Source: Prorocentrum cordatum
Lineage: Eukaryota > Sar > Dinophyceae > Prorocentrales > Prorocentraceae
Length of the DNA stretch: 64,000 nt
NCBI GenBank assembly: GCA_963575745.1
Contig: CAUYUJ010014554.1
Location: forward strand, 188,001 to 252,000
Direction: 5' to 3'
Under the pieces are notes generated by a model. The model saw only the letters and a list, made by a program, of their open reading frames with translations. It did not search any database and was not told the origin of the DNA. The translations under genes were made by a program, and so were the position numbers. Positions 39,540-51,555 of the stretch are shown in pieces. Numbering within the stretch: position 1 is the first letter of the stretch; the number at the start of each line of letters is the position of its first letter.

Positions 39540-42445
39540 ATGGACACGGCCAAGCGAGTTGAATCAAGTGCGAACGCAGCGAAATTGCCCGACGCCGCGG
39601 AGTCGGAGCGCCATCAGGACACGCGGGGCAATCATTTCGCGAGGTCCCGACATTCCCAGCATTTATCAAACCGCCAGAAGAACCCCCCATGCCACTTGCC
39701 TACCACGCCGGAAGAATTGCCTGACCCATCAAATCCCGTCGGCGGCCCAGCCAGACGGGCGGGGGCGGCGGAGGGCGAGGGCCCCCCGGCGGGAACAGCC
39801 GCGGTGGAGGGGGGGCGGCGATGGAGATGGTCGCGGGCCCCTCAACAGACTCATTGGAATATCGGGAACAGATGTGGCACTCGTCGGGGATCAAATTAAC
39901 GCCGATTCCTGGCGCGACCGCTTTGCGAGATTCGAAATTTCGCGCGACGAGGGTGACATCATCGGCCTCGCCCGATGCATCTGGCACTGCGCCGTAGGCC
40001 ACGCGGGCGCTCGATTTTTAGAATTTAGGTATTCGCAAAAGTATCGCAGAAGTCAGGTATGTGCGAGCGAATCGACATGCCGATGTTCTCTGACATCGCG
40101 GAGAAATCTGTCAAGATGAGACCGCGTGAGGACCTGCCTCCTCGTCGGATCCACCTCGCCGCCCAGGCGTCTCGCGCGCGGGGCAGACAGCGAATCTTCT
40201 TGCTCGCTGGCCGAGAGATGATGCGTCTGATATGTCGGCGGCCCCTTATCCGCGCCGAACGCGGCGGGGACATGGTCGCGGGGGATATTTTCAAGATCGC
40301 CATTAATAAACATGTACTTGATGATGATTTTTACCATTGGCACAGCGAATGGGCGGTTCCGCGCAGCGGGCCGCGCGGCCCCAGAAGTGGTCGCAGCCGT
40401 TCGATAACATGTTGGTACGCAAATGAATTGGCACCGAAGATGAAATGGGCCACGGCGCGCCATGGCGCGAGCGGCAGCAAGGCGGGCTCGGGCGTCGACG
40501 CGCGAGCGGCTAGTTTGGCAACTGCAGAAGATTAGTGAGGAGGAGAGGAGCGAATGGAATCTCGATTTCCGAAAGAGACTTCTCAACAAAAGGGGCGCGG
40601 CAAAGGGTCGGCCTCCCGCCGCTGCCCCGGCGAGCCCGAAGACGCTGTAAAAGCCCGCGGGGAAAATGTAGGGCGGGCCGTCCAGGAAAGCCGCCCGACG
40701 CAAGCGCGGGCTGGGGGGAAAATGAACAGCGGCTCTGACCCGAAGGAAGCGAGGCGCGGGGCCCATTCAATCGTGGGGGACCCGCGGCAGCCCCGGCGAC
40801 CCCGCCAGCTTCGGCGAGGCAAGACAAGGGCAACGGCGAGGGCGTTATGACGCATTTTGATCATGATGTTTGTCCAGCACCGTTGAAGTGTGGCACCGGG
40901 TCCGACATATCGGCGTCTGTTGATGATGATATGTTGTTTTCCAATGGTGTTTCCATTTAGCGCCCGCACCCTGCGCGGGGCACTTCAAGGATACTGTGGG
41001 CTCAGCACCAGTCACAGTCTCAGATGCGGCGGCAAGGGGGCCCTTTAATTTCTACGCATAATGCCGTTTTGCCGAGGGGGGCCATCGAGATAATGTGTGG
41101 CGCGAGCCCGAGGCCGAGCCGCGTGGAGCTGGCCGTCTCCGCGCCGCGCGGTCTAACTGTCCGTCTTCGCCGCCCCAGTAGAAATCCCGCTGCGATTCTT
41201 AGGGGGCCCCGAGCAGGGAGGGCGCCCCCGTCGCCCGACGAATAGAGATGGCGTTTTCCCAAGGAAGCAAAGTCAAAGGCTTGCTGGGAGGCATGCCGGG
41301 AGAGCCATTGGTTTTGAACAAATCAGGAAGCTCGTTCTTGGGATTGCTTTGAATTCTGGCGGGGGGCCGAGCGCAGCGGTTGGTTCAGTTCGCGCGGCGC
41401 GCAACAAATCTCAGGATGGTCATCGCGCAGCGCTCGCCGCGCCAGAAACTCCGATTGAATTTTCGGTCGGGGAGCGATACTTGCAATGCGGCTTCTGTTT
41501 TTACTAGCCTGCGCGTCAAGCCCCCATGTGCCGGCGGGCAGAGGGTTAACTCGACCGTCGATGGGAAAATGCAATACCTCGCGCAGTCTGGGAGAGAGGC
41601 CTTCGGCCGATGCAGCTGCGCAGTCGCACGCGGCGCAGTTGCCCTCGAGAGGCAGGGGTGCGCGATGCCAGGCGCTGCGAGTTTTCTGGGCGATGCTGAA
41701 GCGGTCAGGGGCGCCCCTGCCGACCCCGTTCAAAACCAGCTGCGGCGCGAAAGAGTTGATTTCAGCGAGCAGCTAACGAGATGGACGGCCGATCCAATTG
41801 GGCGGCAATTTCTCGTCAGAGGCATCCGTGGATGTCAGTGCTGATTCTTATTGCTAGACTGCAATTGCCCGGAAACGGGATAGACCGCGTTGCGCAACGG
41901 TCGTTATCAGTTTTAACCGTTGCCATCGACTCAGTCGATGGTTTGCGGATCGGTGGGCGCGCGCGAACCTCCTGGGTCTGTCTGGAGGGATCTGCCACGT
42001 CGCGAAGACGAGGAGTGCTTCGATTCTACCCCCGCGTCGGCGATGTTTTGCGCGGGCGTCTCGTCGTTGCGACGTCGAATATCGGGCGTCGAGAACAGTC
42101 TCCGTCCAACATCCCCCGACGCATCTCCCCAATTCTACTTGTTGCGCGACATGCAGAATGGCCGGTGCCCTTCGGCCGCATCGTCGCAAGAGGCTGAATG
42201 AAGGGCTAATGGATTTCAGACCTTATGCTGTCCTTCCTTCCTTGCTTTGGGCACCTCGCCGCCGTGGGCCGCTGCTTCGCGGCTGACGAGCGATCGCAGG
42301 GACTTCGCGGAGGAACTGCGCGCGCGGCATCTCGCGATCGTTTCGCGAGCTTGATTGCGGCGCAGGATGCTTGTGATAAGTCAGCAGGACACGTTTGCAA
42401 CCTCTCGGTGAACCTGAAAGCCCTGGGGGGAGCACTTAACTATTT
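39540..42445 (+). other. GC-rich unassigned region
   Basis: The best frame is 40059-40535 (158 codons, MCERIDMPMFSDIAEKSVKMRPRED...), which looks natural but has no recognisable domain. The stretch near 39720-39900 is Gly/Pro-rich. No gene is called. Confidence 0.3.
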
Positions 42446-45209
42446 CCCAACCATCCTGTGGTGTTGGGTCCTCGTTTTGAAGAGACGGTGCCCGCGTCTC
42501 CTCTCCTCCTCTCCTCCTCTCCTCCTCCTCCCCCTCCTCCCTCCTCCCCCTCCTTGCCTCTGCTCTCGGCACACCTCTCACGCGTTTCGTAGCCCCATAG
42601 GGAGCTCCACCGAAGGCCCCAGTGGGGGTGTCCACATGCGGTTCCCCCACCCAGGGCAGCGTTTCGTGGCCCCATAGGGAGCTCCACCGAAGGCCCCAGT
42701 GGGGGTGTCCACATGCGGTTCCCCCACCCAGGGCAGCGTTTCGTGGCCCCATAGGGAGCTCCACCGAAGGCCCCAGTGGGGGTGTCCACATGCGGTTCCC
42801 CCACCCAGGGCAGCGTTTCGTGGCCCCATAGGGAGCTCCACCGAAGGCCCCAGTGGGGGTTTCGCATGCGGTTCCCCCACCCAGGGCAGCGTTTCGTGGG
42901 ATAGGGAGCGTCCACCGAAGGCCCCAGTGGGGGTGTCCGCATGCGGTTCCCCCACCCAGGGCAGCGTTTCGTGGCCCCATAGGGAGCTCCACCGAAGGCC
43001 CCAGTGGGGGTGTTCGCATGCGGTTCCCCCACCCAGGGCAGCGTTTCGTGGCCCCATAGGGAGCTCCACCGAAGGCCCCAGTGGGGGTGTTCGCATGCGG
43101 TTCCCCCACCCAGGGCAGCGTTTCGTGGCCCCATAGGGAGCTCCACCGAAGGCCCCAGTGGGGGTGTCCACATGCGGTTCCCCCACCCAGGGCAGCGTTT
43201 CGTGGCCCCATAGGGAGCTCCACCGAAGGCCCCAGTGGGGGTGTCCACATGCGGTTCCCCCACCCAGGGCAGCGTTTCGTGGCCCCATAGGGAGCTCCAC
43301 CGAAGGCCCCAGTGGGGGTGTCCACATGCGGTTCCCCCACCCAGGGCAGCGTTTCGTGGCCCCATAGGGAGCTCCACCGAAGGCCCCAGTGGGGGTGTCC
43401 GCATGCGGTTCCCCCACCCAGGGCAGCGTTTCGTGGCCCCATAGGGAGCTCCACCGAAGGCCCCAGTGGGGGTGTTCGCATGCGGTTCCCCCACCCAGGG
43501 CAGCGTTTCGTGGCCCCATAGGGAGCTCCACCGAAGGCCCCAGTGGGGGTGTTCGCATGCGGTTCCCCCACCCAGGGCAGCGTTTCGTGGCCCCATAGGG
43601 AGCTCCACCGAAGGCCCCAGTGGGGGTGTTCGCATGCGGTTCCCCCACCCAGGGCAGCGTTTCGTGGCCCCATAGGGAGCTCCACCGAAGGCCCCAGTGG
43701 GGGTGTTCACATGCGGTTCCCCCACCCAGGGCAGCGTTTCGTGGCCCCATAGGGAGCTCCACCGAAGGCCCCAGTGGGGGTGTCCACATGCGGTTCCCCC
43801 ACCCAGGGCAGCGTTTCGTGGCCCCATAGGGAGCTCCACCGAAGGCCCCAGTGGGGGTGTTCGCATGCGGTTCCCCCACCCAGGGCAGCGTTTCGTGGCC
43901 CCATAGGGAGCTCCACCGAAGGCCCCAGTGGGGGTGTTCGCATGCGGTTCCCCCACCCAGGGCAGCGTTTCGTGGCCCCATAGGGAGCTCCACCGAAGGC
44001 CCCAGTGGGGGTGTTCGCATGCGGTTCCCCCACCCAGGGCAGCGTTTCGTGGCCCCATAGGGAGCTCCACCGAAGGCCCCAGTGGGGGTGTCCACATGCG
44101 GTTCCCCCACCCAGGGCAGCGTTTCGTAGCCCCATAGGGAGCTCCACCGAAGGCCCCAGTGGGGGTGTTCGCATGCGGTTCCCCCACCCAGGGCAGCGTT
44201 TCGTAGCCCCATAGGGAGCTCCACCGAAGGCCCCAGTGGGGGTGTTCGCATGCGGTTCCCCCACCCAGGGCAGCGTTTCGTGGCCCCATAGGGAGCTCCA
44301 CCGAAGGCCCCAGTGGGGGTGTTCGCATGCGGTTCCCCCACCCAGGGCAGCGTTTCGTGGCCCCATAGGGAGCTCCACCGAAGGCCCCAGTGGGGGTGTT
44401 CGCATGCGGTTCCCTTACCCAGGGCAGCGTTTCGTGGCCCCATGGGGAGCTCCACCGAAGCCCCCGTGGCTTCGCATGCGGTTCCCCCACCCAGGGCAGC
44501 GTTTCGTGGCCCCATAGGGAGCTCCACCGAAGGCCCCAGTGGGGGTGTTCGCATGCGGTTCCCCCACCCAGGGCAGCGTTCGTGGCCCCATGGGAGCTCC
44601 ACCGAAAGCCCCCGTGGCGCAGTTCGCATGCGCTTCCCCCACCCAGGGCAGCGTTTCGTGGCACCATAGGGAGCTCCACCGAAGGCCCCAGTGGGCAGTT
44701 CGCATGCGGTTCCCCCACCCAGGGCAGCGTTTCGTGGCCCCATAGGGAGCTCCACCGAAGGCCCCAGTGGGGGTGTTCGCATGCGGTTCCCCCACCCAGG
44801 GCAGCGTTTCGTGGCCCCATAGGGAGCTCCACCGAAGGCCCCAGTGGGGGTGTTCGCATGCGGTTCCCCCACCCAGGGCAGCGTTTCGTAGCCCCATAGG
44901 GAGCTCCACCGAAGGCCCCAGTGGGGGTGTTCGCATGCGGTTCCCCCACCCAGGGCAGCGTTTCGTGGCCCCATAGGGAGCTCCACCGAAGGCCCCAGTG
45001 GCGCAGTTCGCATGCGGTTCCCCCACCCAGGGCAGCGTTTCGTAGCCCCATAGGGAGCTCCACCGAAGGCCCGCCCCGGTGGCGCAGTCCGCACGCGGTT
45101 CCCCCTATCCAAGGCAGCGCTTCGTGGCCCCATATGGAGCCCCACCGAAAGCGGCACCCACAACGCGTTACCAACAATTGCTTATGGTTGGGTCTTTCGC
45201 CAGGATAAT
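42446..45209 (+). mobile_element. Composite satellite-bearing element, copy 1 (2.76 kb)
   Basis: Head CCCAACCATCCTGTGGTGTTGGG (42446) with CTCGTTTTGAAGAGA, then a CTCCTCC tract, TTGCCTCTGCTCT..GGCACACC, 33 or so 77-bp units, and the tail GGCACCCACAACG...TGGTTGGGTCTTTCGCCAGGATAAT (45185-45209). CCCAACCA in the head and TGGTTGGG in the tail form an 8-bp inverted pair. The same head and tail enclose arrays at 47753-48510 (inverted) and 51556-52796. No protein is encoded. Confidence 0.7.
42577..45160 (+). repeat. 77-bp satellite, ~33 copies
   Basis: GTGGCCCCATAGGGAGCTCC recurs every 77 bp, mostly exactly. A variable dinucleotide position (TCCACATG, TCCGCATG, TTCGCATG, TTCACATG) marks unit types. 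Degraded or shortened units occur near 42880 and 44430-44700. All minus-strand frames are open, giving 861- and 1052-codon artefact ORFs. Confidence 0.95.
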
Positions 45210-45639
45210 TTTTCGCGGATGGCCCCCGCGAGCTTGCGAACGCGCGCCCGATTGCTGAGAGATCGGGCGGCGCAGCGCAGTTGGGCTTTCGCGCCTTGCC
45301 GCGTGCCGCCGGGTCGCCGCCGCCACTGGATTGGCTTTGTGCGAAGCTGTTGCATCTGTCGCGATGCACGACAGGATAAATATGGGAAGTCCAATTTGCA
45401 GACCAGGTTTGGCTCTCACTTCCCCTCGACACTTCCTCCTTCGGACCCCTTATCCGCTGCGAGCCTCCACGGATCGCGAGATGAGGTTGCCGAGACAGGC
45501 GTTTCCATGGCCCCTTGGGATATGCGTGGGGCATGCGTGCAAAGCGGGGGGGCTCGTTGGGCCAGAAGGTTATGTTGCCCCATGATCTGGGCAACCGGGC
45601 GCAGACCCGACGGTGCTCGACCTGTCATTGAGAAAGCAG

Positions 45640-46449
45640 AACATGCTTATTGTGCCATTCTTGCGCCCATGGCGTCGAGTCAATTGTCAGAATTTCCGAC
45701 GAAAGACGCCTGCGAGAAGGCCCTCGCCCGCGTGGCTTCGGCGACTGCGCCGCCTGGGGAAACGGCCGGCAGCTCGCCCAGCAGGGCGCGGCCAGTCGCG
45801 GGCAGCCCAGCTGCCCGCGGAGAATGCGACGACGGCGACGAGTTCGTGGAACACCCCGCCCCACCGCCGCCCCCATCGGCGCCAGATGAGAGAGGCGAGG
45901 CCGCAGACGATCACGCCCCAGAACCCGCCCGATGACGAGGGCCAGGGGGGGCCGCGACCGCCCGAGGAGCCCGCGGCGGCAGATGGGCTTATCATCGACG
46001 AGATATCCAAGATAATAGAGGGAAGATTGGCCTCTGTTATGTAGAGTGCCTGTTGGGGAGACAGTCGCATCTCTCGCGCGGGCGCCGATGTCCTGGCGGG
46101 GCTCAGAGAGCTGAAGAATTTCTGGCCCGAACATTCAATTCAGAACAGGGGCAACTTCGAGTACTTTGAGGGCAACCAATTTGCGCGTGGATGGTCTCCT
46201 GAAGCGCCATCCCAAAAGCTACCGTTGACGGGTGGGCGCCAGGCGCGCGCTGCGTGCGTAGTCCTGCGCTGCGACCCTAAATGCGAACATGTCACTCGCA
46301 TGCAAGTTGAAGATGCTCGACGCGGCATTCAGCTCCTGAAGAAGATCCTCGGATCCACCAATTCTGGGTTGCATCCCTGCAGATGGTTCCGCCTGGCCAA
46401 GGGGCCCAGCGGAGAACGCAGCGCGTTGATTCAAATTTACAAAGCATAG
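45640..46449 (+). pseudogene. Coding-like copy B, paralogous to 28.9-29.76 kb
   Basis: Start region LSEFPTKDACEKALARVASATAPP, a Pro/Asp-rich linker, a frame change near 45935-46080, then NFEYFEGNQFARGWSPEAPSQKLPLTGGR...VVLRCDPKCEHVTRMQVEDARRGIQLLKKILG...RWFRLAKGPSGERSALIQIYKA and stop. The last ~100 residues are the best-preserved block and alternate hydrophobic and charged residues like a folded domain. The identity is unknown; a LINE ORF1-like RNA-binding domain is one guess. Confidence 0.4.
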
Positions 46450-47404
46450 AAGTGAAAGGTTCTTTGCCATTGAGGATAAAGGGCCGCGTCTCGAACTGCT
46501 GGGGTGCATCGGCATTGGGGCGGCAGGGGCTGCTCGCGACGCGGGCAACGTCTCTGTCGCGGGAGAATCTAAATCTAGGCCAGATGTCGGCCAATATCAT
46601 TTGCAAACATTCGACCTTCGCCAGGACTCGACGCCGAATATGACGACGAGAACATTTGGCGGCAACTAACATGGCGTGGGGGTGCGATCCTTCGAGGCGG
46701 TGTCGATCCAGGCTCAGCTTGCGACGATTGCCGACCCTGGGCATCGCCTCCCTCAACGCGGGCTTGCCTGGCCACGAGCCAGGCGGCCGCTGCCCAACGG
46801 CGCAGCGTGCCCAGGATGCCATCGCGGCCACCGACGCCCAGTGTTCGGGTGCATCGAGAAAAGGGGGGGATGGACCTTCAGTTTGGTTACGACCCGTTTA
46901 CAGACACGGGTCAAGCAGTTGATTGGAGAATGTCAGGGACCGGCTCATTTGGTCTGTTTTCTGACCATCATCAATGTACGTTCGATGCGGCAGTAGCTCT
47001 CTCGGTTACGAGCTCAGGGGCAGCTGCGAACCCGGAAACTCAGAAGGCGCTTCGAGCTGGCTCTGGTCCATCGGAACGTGGGGCGAAAGCAAAGTTCAGG
47101 AGTGCCATGGCGTTGTTAAGAGCCTGAACTGAATGGCGGATTTGCACCTGTCGGTCGATTCTTTGGCAATTTCACGGGGAAGAATTCGCAGTTGCCAGAA
47201 GGGCGCAATGACATAACATCTGAGGGAAGAGTTGTATTTGACCTTTCTGGTGTACGCGTTTGGGAAGATAACCGAAACAAAAAACAATATAGTTCGGCAC
47301 GCCGGGCACCCCTTTGATAAATCAAAAGGGCGCGGCGGATCGAATGGACTTCGGCCCATCCCGCCACCGTGTTTGGGTTGTGGGTCACAGGCCTGAAGCA
47401 TGTT
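46450..47404 (+). other. Unassigned region
   Basis: Possibly the continuation of the preceding decayed coding copy (e.g. GCHRGHRRPVFGC near 46820-46855). No domain is recognised. Confidence 0.3.
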
Positions 47405-47740
47405 CGTTGGGATATGTTGGAAGGCCTTTCGGGGGCCTCGTGGAAGCAGTTTTGAAGCCTTTGGGGGACCGTGCGGTGCCCTTTTGGTGGGTCTTGGGGG
47501 CCTCCTGGGGGCTTTGGGCATCTTGAGGCTTGTTGTGGGCATCGTGGGATGGAATCCGTTCGGGCTCCCACTCTTGGGCCCCTCGTGGGGCCGTCTTGGA
47601 GCTCTCGTGGGCCGTTTTCAGCGGCTATTGGGCCGTCTTGGGGCCCGCTTGGGCCGCCTTGGGGCCGTCTTGGGGGTCTCTTGGGGCGGTTTTGGGGGCC
47701 TCTCGGGCCGTCTTGGAGCGTCGGAATCTCGAAAAGTTGA
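47405..47740 (+). repeat. 'TTGGGCC' degenerate array
   Basis: Dense GGGGCCGTCTT units ending in GGAGCGTCGGAATCTCGAAAAG, the conserved block. Confidence 0.75.
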
Positions 47741-47752
47741 GAATCCCCAAGT

Positions 47753-48510
47753 CACAATCCAAGCGAAGGTCCCAACCATATGCAGTTGTGGGCAACCGCA
47801 TTTGTGACTACCGTTTTTGGTGGAGCCCTGTATGCGGCGACGAAACATGTAAGGGGCGTGCCGAAGCGAGTGCGAGGCCGTCAATGTGGAGCCCCATATG
47901 GGGCCACGTAACGTGTGAGGGGTGTGCCGAATCGGGTGCGGGGCCGCCATGCGGACTTCGCCGCTGGGGTCTTCGGTGGAGCCCCCTATGGGGCCACGAA
48001 AACTGCGAGGGGTGTGCCGAATCGGTGGGGCCCCTTGTGGAGCCACGAAACGTGTGAGGGGTGTGCCGGATCGGGTGCGGGGCCGCCATGCGGACCCTGC
48101 CGCGGGGGCGTTTGATGGAGCTTCCTATGGGGCCACGATCCTCGTGAGGGGCGTTCCGAAATTGGCGGGGGGACGCATGCGGACCGTGCCGTTGGGGCCT
48201 TCGGTGGAGCTCCTTACAGGGGCACAATCCTCTTAAGGGGTGTGCCGAATTGGGTGCGGGGCCGCCATGCGGACCCTGCCGCTTTGGCCTTCGGTGGAGC
48301 CTCCTATGGGGCCACGAAGCGTGTGAGGGGTATGCCAACATGGACATGCGGAGGGCAGAGGCAGGGATGGGAGGAAGGAGGAGGAGGAGGAGGAGGAGGA
48401 GGAGGAGGAGGAGGAGGAGGAGGAGGACGAGGAGGAGGAGGAGAGGAGGGGTTCAGAACGCGGGGCGCTGTCTCTTCAAAACGAGGGCCCAACACTACAG
48501 GATGGTTGGG
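47753..48510 (-). mobile_element. Composite satellite-bearing element, copy 2, inverted (0.76 kb)
   Basis: On the + strand the tail is at the left (CACAATCCAAGCGAAGGTCCCAACCATATG, 47753-47782). About six ~90-bp units follow (47815-48335), then AGAGGCAGGGA, a (GGA)n tract, CTCTTCAAAACGAGGGCCCAACACTACAGG and ATGGTTGGG at the right (head, to 48510). The order is exactly the reverse complement of the 42.4-kb copy. Confidence 0.7.
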
Positions 48511-48539
48511 AATTGCAGCACCTGAAGAATATCAATGAT

Positions 48540-48720
48540 TCTGGCCTCTCGGGGCTCTTTGGGGCTCTTTTGGGGCGCCTCCAAGGCCCTTTAGGCCATC
48601 TTGGAGGCCATCTTGAACCAATCGTTTGGCGATTCGGGGCCCTCTTGGACCGTCTTGCGGGCCTCTTGGGACCCTCTTGGCCCGTCGTGGGACCCTTTTG
48701 GGCCCGAGCAAGTCACGCGG
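48540..48720 (+). repeat. 'TTGGGCC' degenerate array
   Basis: GGGGCTCTTT/GGCCATCTTGGAGG units. Confidence 0.65.
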
Positions 48721-49690
48721 GAAGGCGCAGGGAGCCCCGGGAGGCACGACAAGTTTTAAGAGCTTCAGAATTTGGGGTTTGGGCCCCTGGAATCATCCTC
48801 AGGATTGAAGTTTGAGGCTCAGGGGTTGAGCAAGGGATCTGGGAACACTCCGCTTCGTGCCAAATGGGCACGGAGGCGGATCATCGGGCCGGGGGCCCGA
48901 CAGGTTGCCTGGAACATTTCGCAGCAATGGAGGCCAGCAGGCTGGACAGCTCCGCAGCCGCACAAGCTCGAGTAAGGCTCTGGCGTGATCCCTCCCCCGA
49001 AGATCCATCAATCGGCTTGTCTCCGTCCATCCATAAGCCGATATGTCGAGCTTTTGGTGGGTCTCCGTCCGAGAACCGTTCACGAGGTGGAGGACATATG
49101 CCGTCAAATAGATGTTCGTGATTGCATTGAGAGCCACCAGGACGCAACAGCTAAATGGTTCCTATAATGCCAGGGAAGAAAAAACAACAGGGCCCACCTT
49201 GCTTTTTCATAGTAGGTTGGCACGGCGTGCAGAAGGACCCAGGAAACCATGGGTTGACGCCGAGAAGACATTCACATCATGAGCGTGAAGGATGGGCGCC
49301 GAGGTTTCGCCGCGCGTCCCGCTTTGGGATGGCCTCCATGCCGATGGGCACGTCTCTCTGCCTGTGCCCCGTGCGATTCAAATCACCCGTTTGGCCTCGC
49401 TGGCAGTTCTGGATGAGATACCTCTCGTCCGCCGAGCGCGTTTCTGCGTGCGGTACTCTTTGTGCGCAGCCCTGCGGGCAGCGCTGTCGCGCAGCCTCGG
49501 ACTGCACCAGTGCCATGGGCATCAAGTCAAGACGCTGAAACAACGACTCTACTGCGCGGGGAACTTTTGCGCGCGCCGCTGCCGCGGAGCTAATGCGCCA
49601 TGCTCCATGGCCCTCCTCCAGCAGAGTACGAGTCAAAGACTTCAGTCACGGTGCTACCATTGTGTCCTCGTCCCTCACCCAATCGATTGT
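48721..49690 (+). other. Unassigned region with a possible ORF
   Basis: 49292-49723 (+) encodes 143 residues with natural-looking composition (VPRAIQITRLASLAVLDEIPLVRRARFCVRY) and no recognised domain. Confidence 0.25.
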
Positions 49691-50260
49691 GATGAGGATG
49701 AGGATGACTATGTTGATGGGTGATGGGTGATTTTATAATATGGTGGATGATGATGTTGCAGCTGATGATGCTGATTATGATGATGGTGATGGTGATGATG
49801 ATGGTGAGTTTGATGTTGATGACGGTGATGGTGATTTCGATGCTGATGTTGCTGGTGCTGATGGTGAGGATGAGGATGCGCGTAAGGATGAGGATGGGAC
49901 TCGGGATGACGATGGGGATGGGGATGCTGATGGTTATGATGATGATGCTGCTGATGTTGATTTCGACGACGATGATGTTGATGACGGTGATGATGCTGCT
50001 GCTGATGTTGATGCTGATGCTGATGATGCTGATGATGGTGGTGATGATGGTGATGGTGGTGAGATGATGATGGCGGTGGTGGTAGCGAATATGATGCTGA
50101 TGATGATTGTGGTGATGGTGATGGTAATGGTGATGGTGGTGGTGATGGTGATGGTGATGGTGATGGTGGTGAGATGCTGATGGTGATGATGTTGATAATG
50201 GTGATGATGATGAAGATGAAGGTGATGATAAGGAGGAGGGGGAAGAGGAGGTGGATGGGG
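49690..50260 (+). repeat. (GAT)n-type microsatellite
   Basis: GATGAT/GGTGAT repeats. The conserved flank of the 33- and 59-kb tracts was not found here. Confidence 0.9.
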
Positions 50261-51555
50261 GGTCGACGCGGGAGATGTGGAGGAGGTGGGGGAGGGCATG
50301 AACGAGGGCGGGCAGTCTTGGGAGGAGAGGCCAGCTGAGGAAGGGCGAGGGAGGAAAGTCAGAGAGAGCGGGTAGAGGTCAGGGAGCACGGACAACAGTT
50401 TTTCATAGTATTTCTTGTTCGCTCGCCCGCAGGTTCATCCTACAGAGGAGACGTGTCCGGGAACAAGATGCACGGGAAGGCGTGCCTGTCAATTCTGCGC
50501 CGCCAATCTTTTACATCGACCTGTCTGTTCGCCGAGCATTGTGAGCATTTGTGGAGATAGGATTGTTTTTTGTTGCCGAGCCGACTCCTCGGCTTTAGCC
50601 CAAGTTGAGTCCCAACCAACCTTCACGCTCGCACGCCGCATTTCGTGGGAGGTGGGCATCTGCGGGCTCCTCGCTAGCATCGCATGCGTAAGATCGACAG
50701 GCCCGTATCAAGTTTCGGTGTGTGCGATGGGTGGGTTTTTGAGGAGCGATCACCCAGGCGAAAATCGCTGCAAGAGAATAACTCGGGTCGGCCACCGTCC
50801 CAAACTATCCGGCCAGGGCCTGTCTTACGTATTCTCGTGCACCGGGTAACCAACCTTCTGCTCGGCCTTGATGTGCAGCATTGTCGAAGACCAAGTTGGC
50901 CGGCTCCCCGATGGCCAGCAGTGCCTGCTTTCCGCATGGTGAAATATCGCACCATGTAACGGGTTTTTGCTGAAGAGAGGACGTTTTTGCCATTGGTCGA
51001 GGCGTCGTACGGCGATCATGGCGTTCAGGCGGGTGAGTTTTCGGCCTCAGCTTCCGACCACACATTTTGTGAGAGAGTGGCAGCGTTTACATGCTGGCTC
51101 TCGGCGAGGTGCAGGTCCCAGATTGTCAGAGACGAGCCCTGCCGACTCCGAGCCTCTGCCACGCCAAGCCGTGGTGCCGTGGGCAGCCGTTGCCTTTGTC
51201 GAGGTACGTTAGGTTCGCGTCGTGTCGATTGGCGGCGACCCCGCCGCCGGCGTTCAGCGTTGAACGCCGCCGACGACCCAGAATCGGTCAGTATTGAACG
51301 ATCTGACGTTTCGGAAACGGCCGATTGTTAAGGTGAAACGATCCCCGCGGTGTCAGGAACCAACGCCGGGGTCTACACGACACGAACCTGCAGTACTCAG
51401 GAGCGACGGGACGGAGGCTGTAAGGGCAGAGGCATTGTGAGCGCACCTTTTGGACTCCCCCTGTGGATCTGAGCTCCCCCCTGGGATCTCCCCAGGAGCT
51501 CGCCCCTCCGCAGAAGCGGATCGACTTCGGGCTGTCAGAACCCTCTGGCAGTTTT
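50261..51555 (+). other. Unassigned region
   Basis: Short, natural-looking frames lie on both strands (e.g. minus 51065-50805, CGKQALLAIGEPANLVFDNAAH). None is recognised. Confidence 0.3.

Noticed and set aside
42577-45160. CRISPR-like array
   Set aside because: Units are contiguous 77-mers without unique spacers, and the genome is eukaryotic.
42436-45594. 1052- and 861-codon minus-strand ORFs
   Set aside because: They are translations of the 77-bp satellite in rotating frames; every frame is open, and unit indels shift the peptide without selection.
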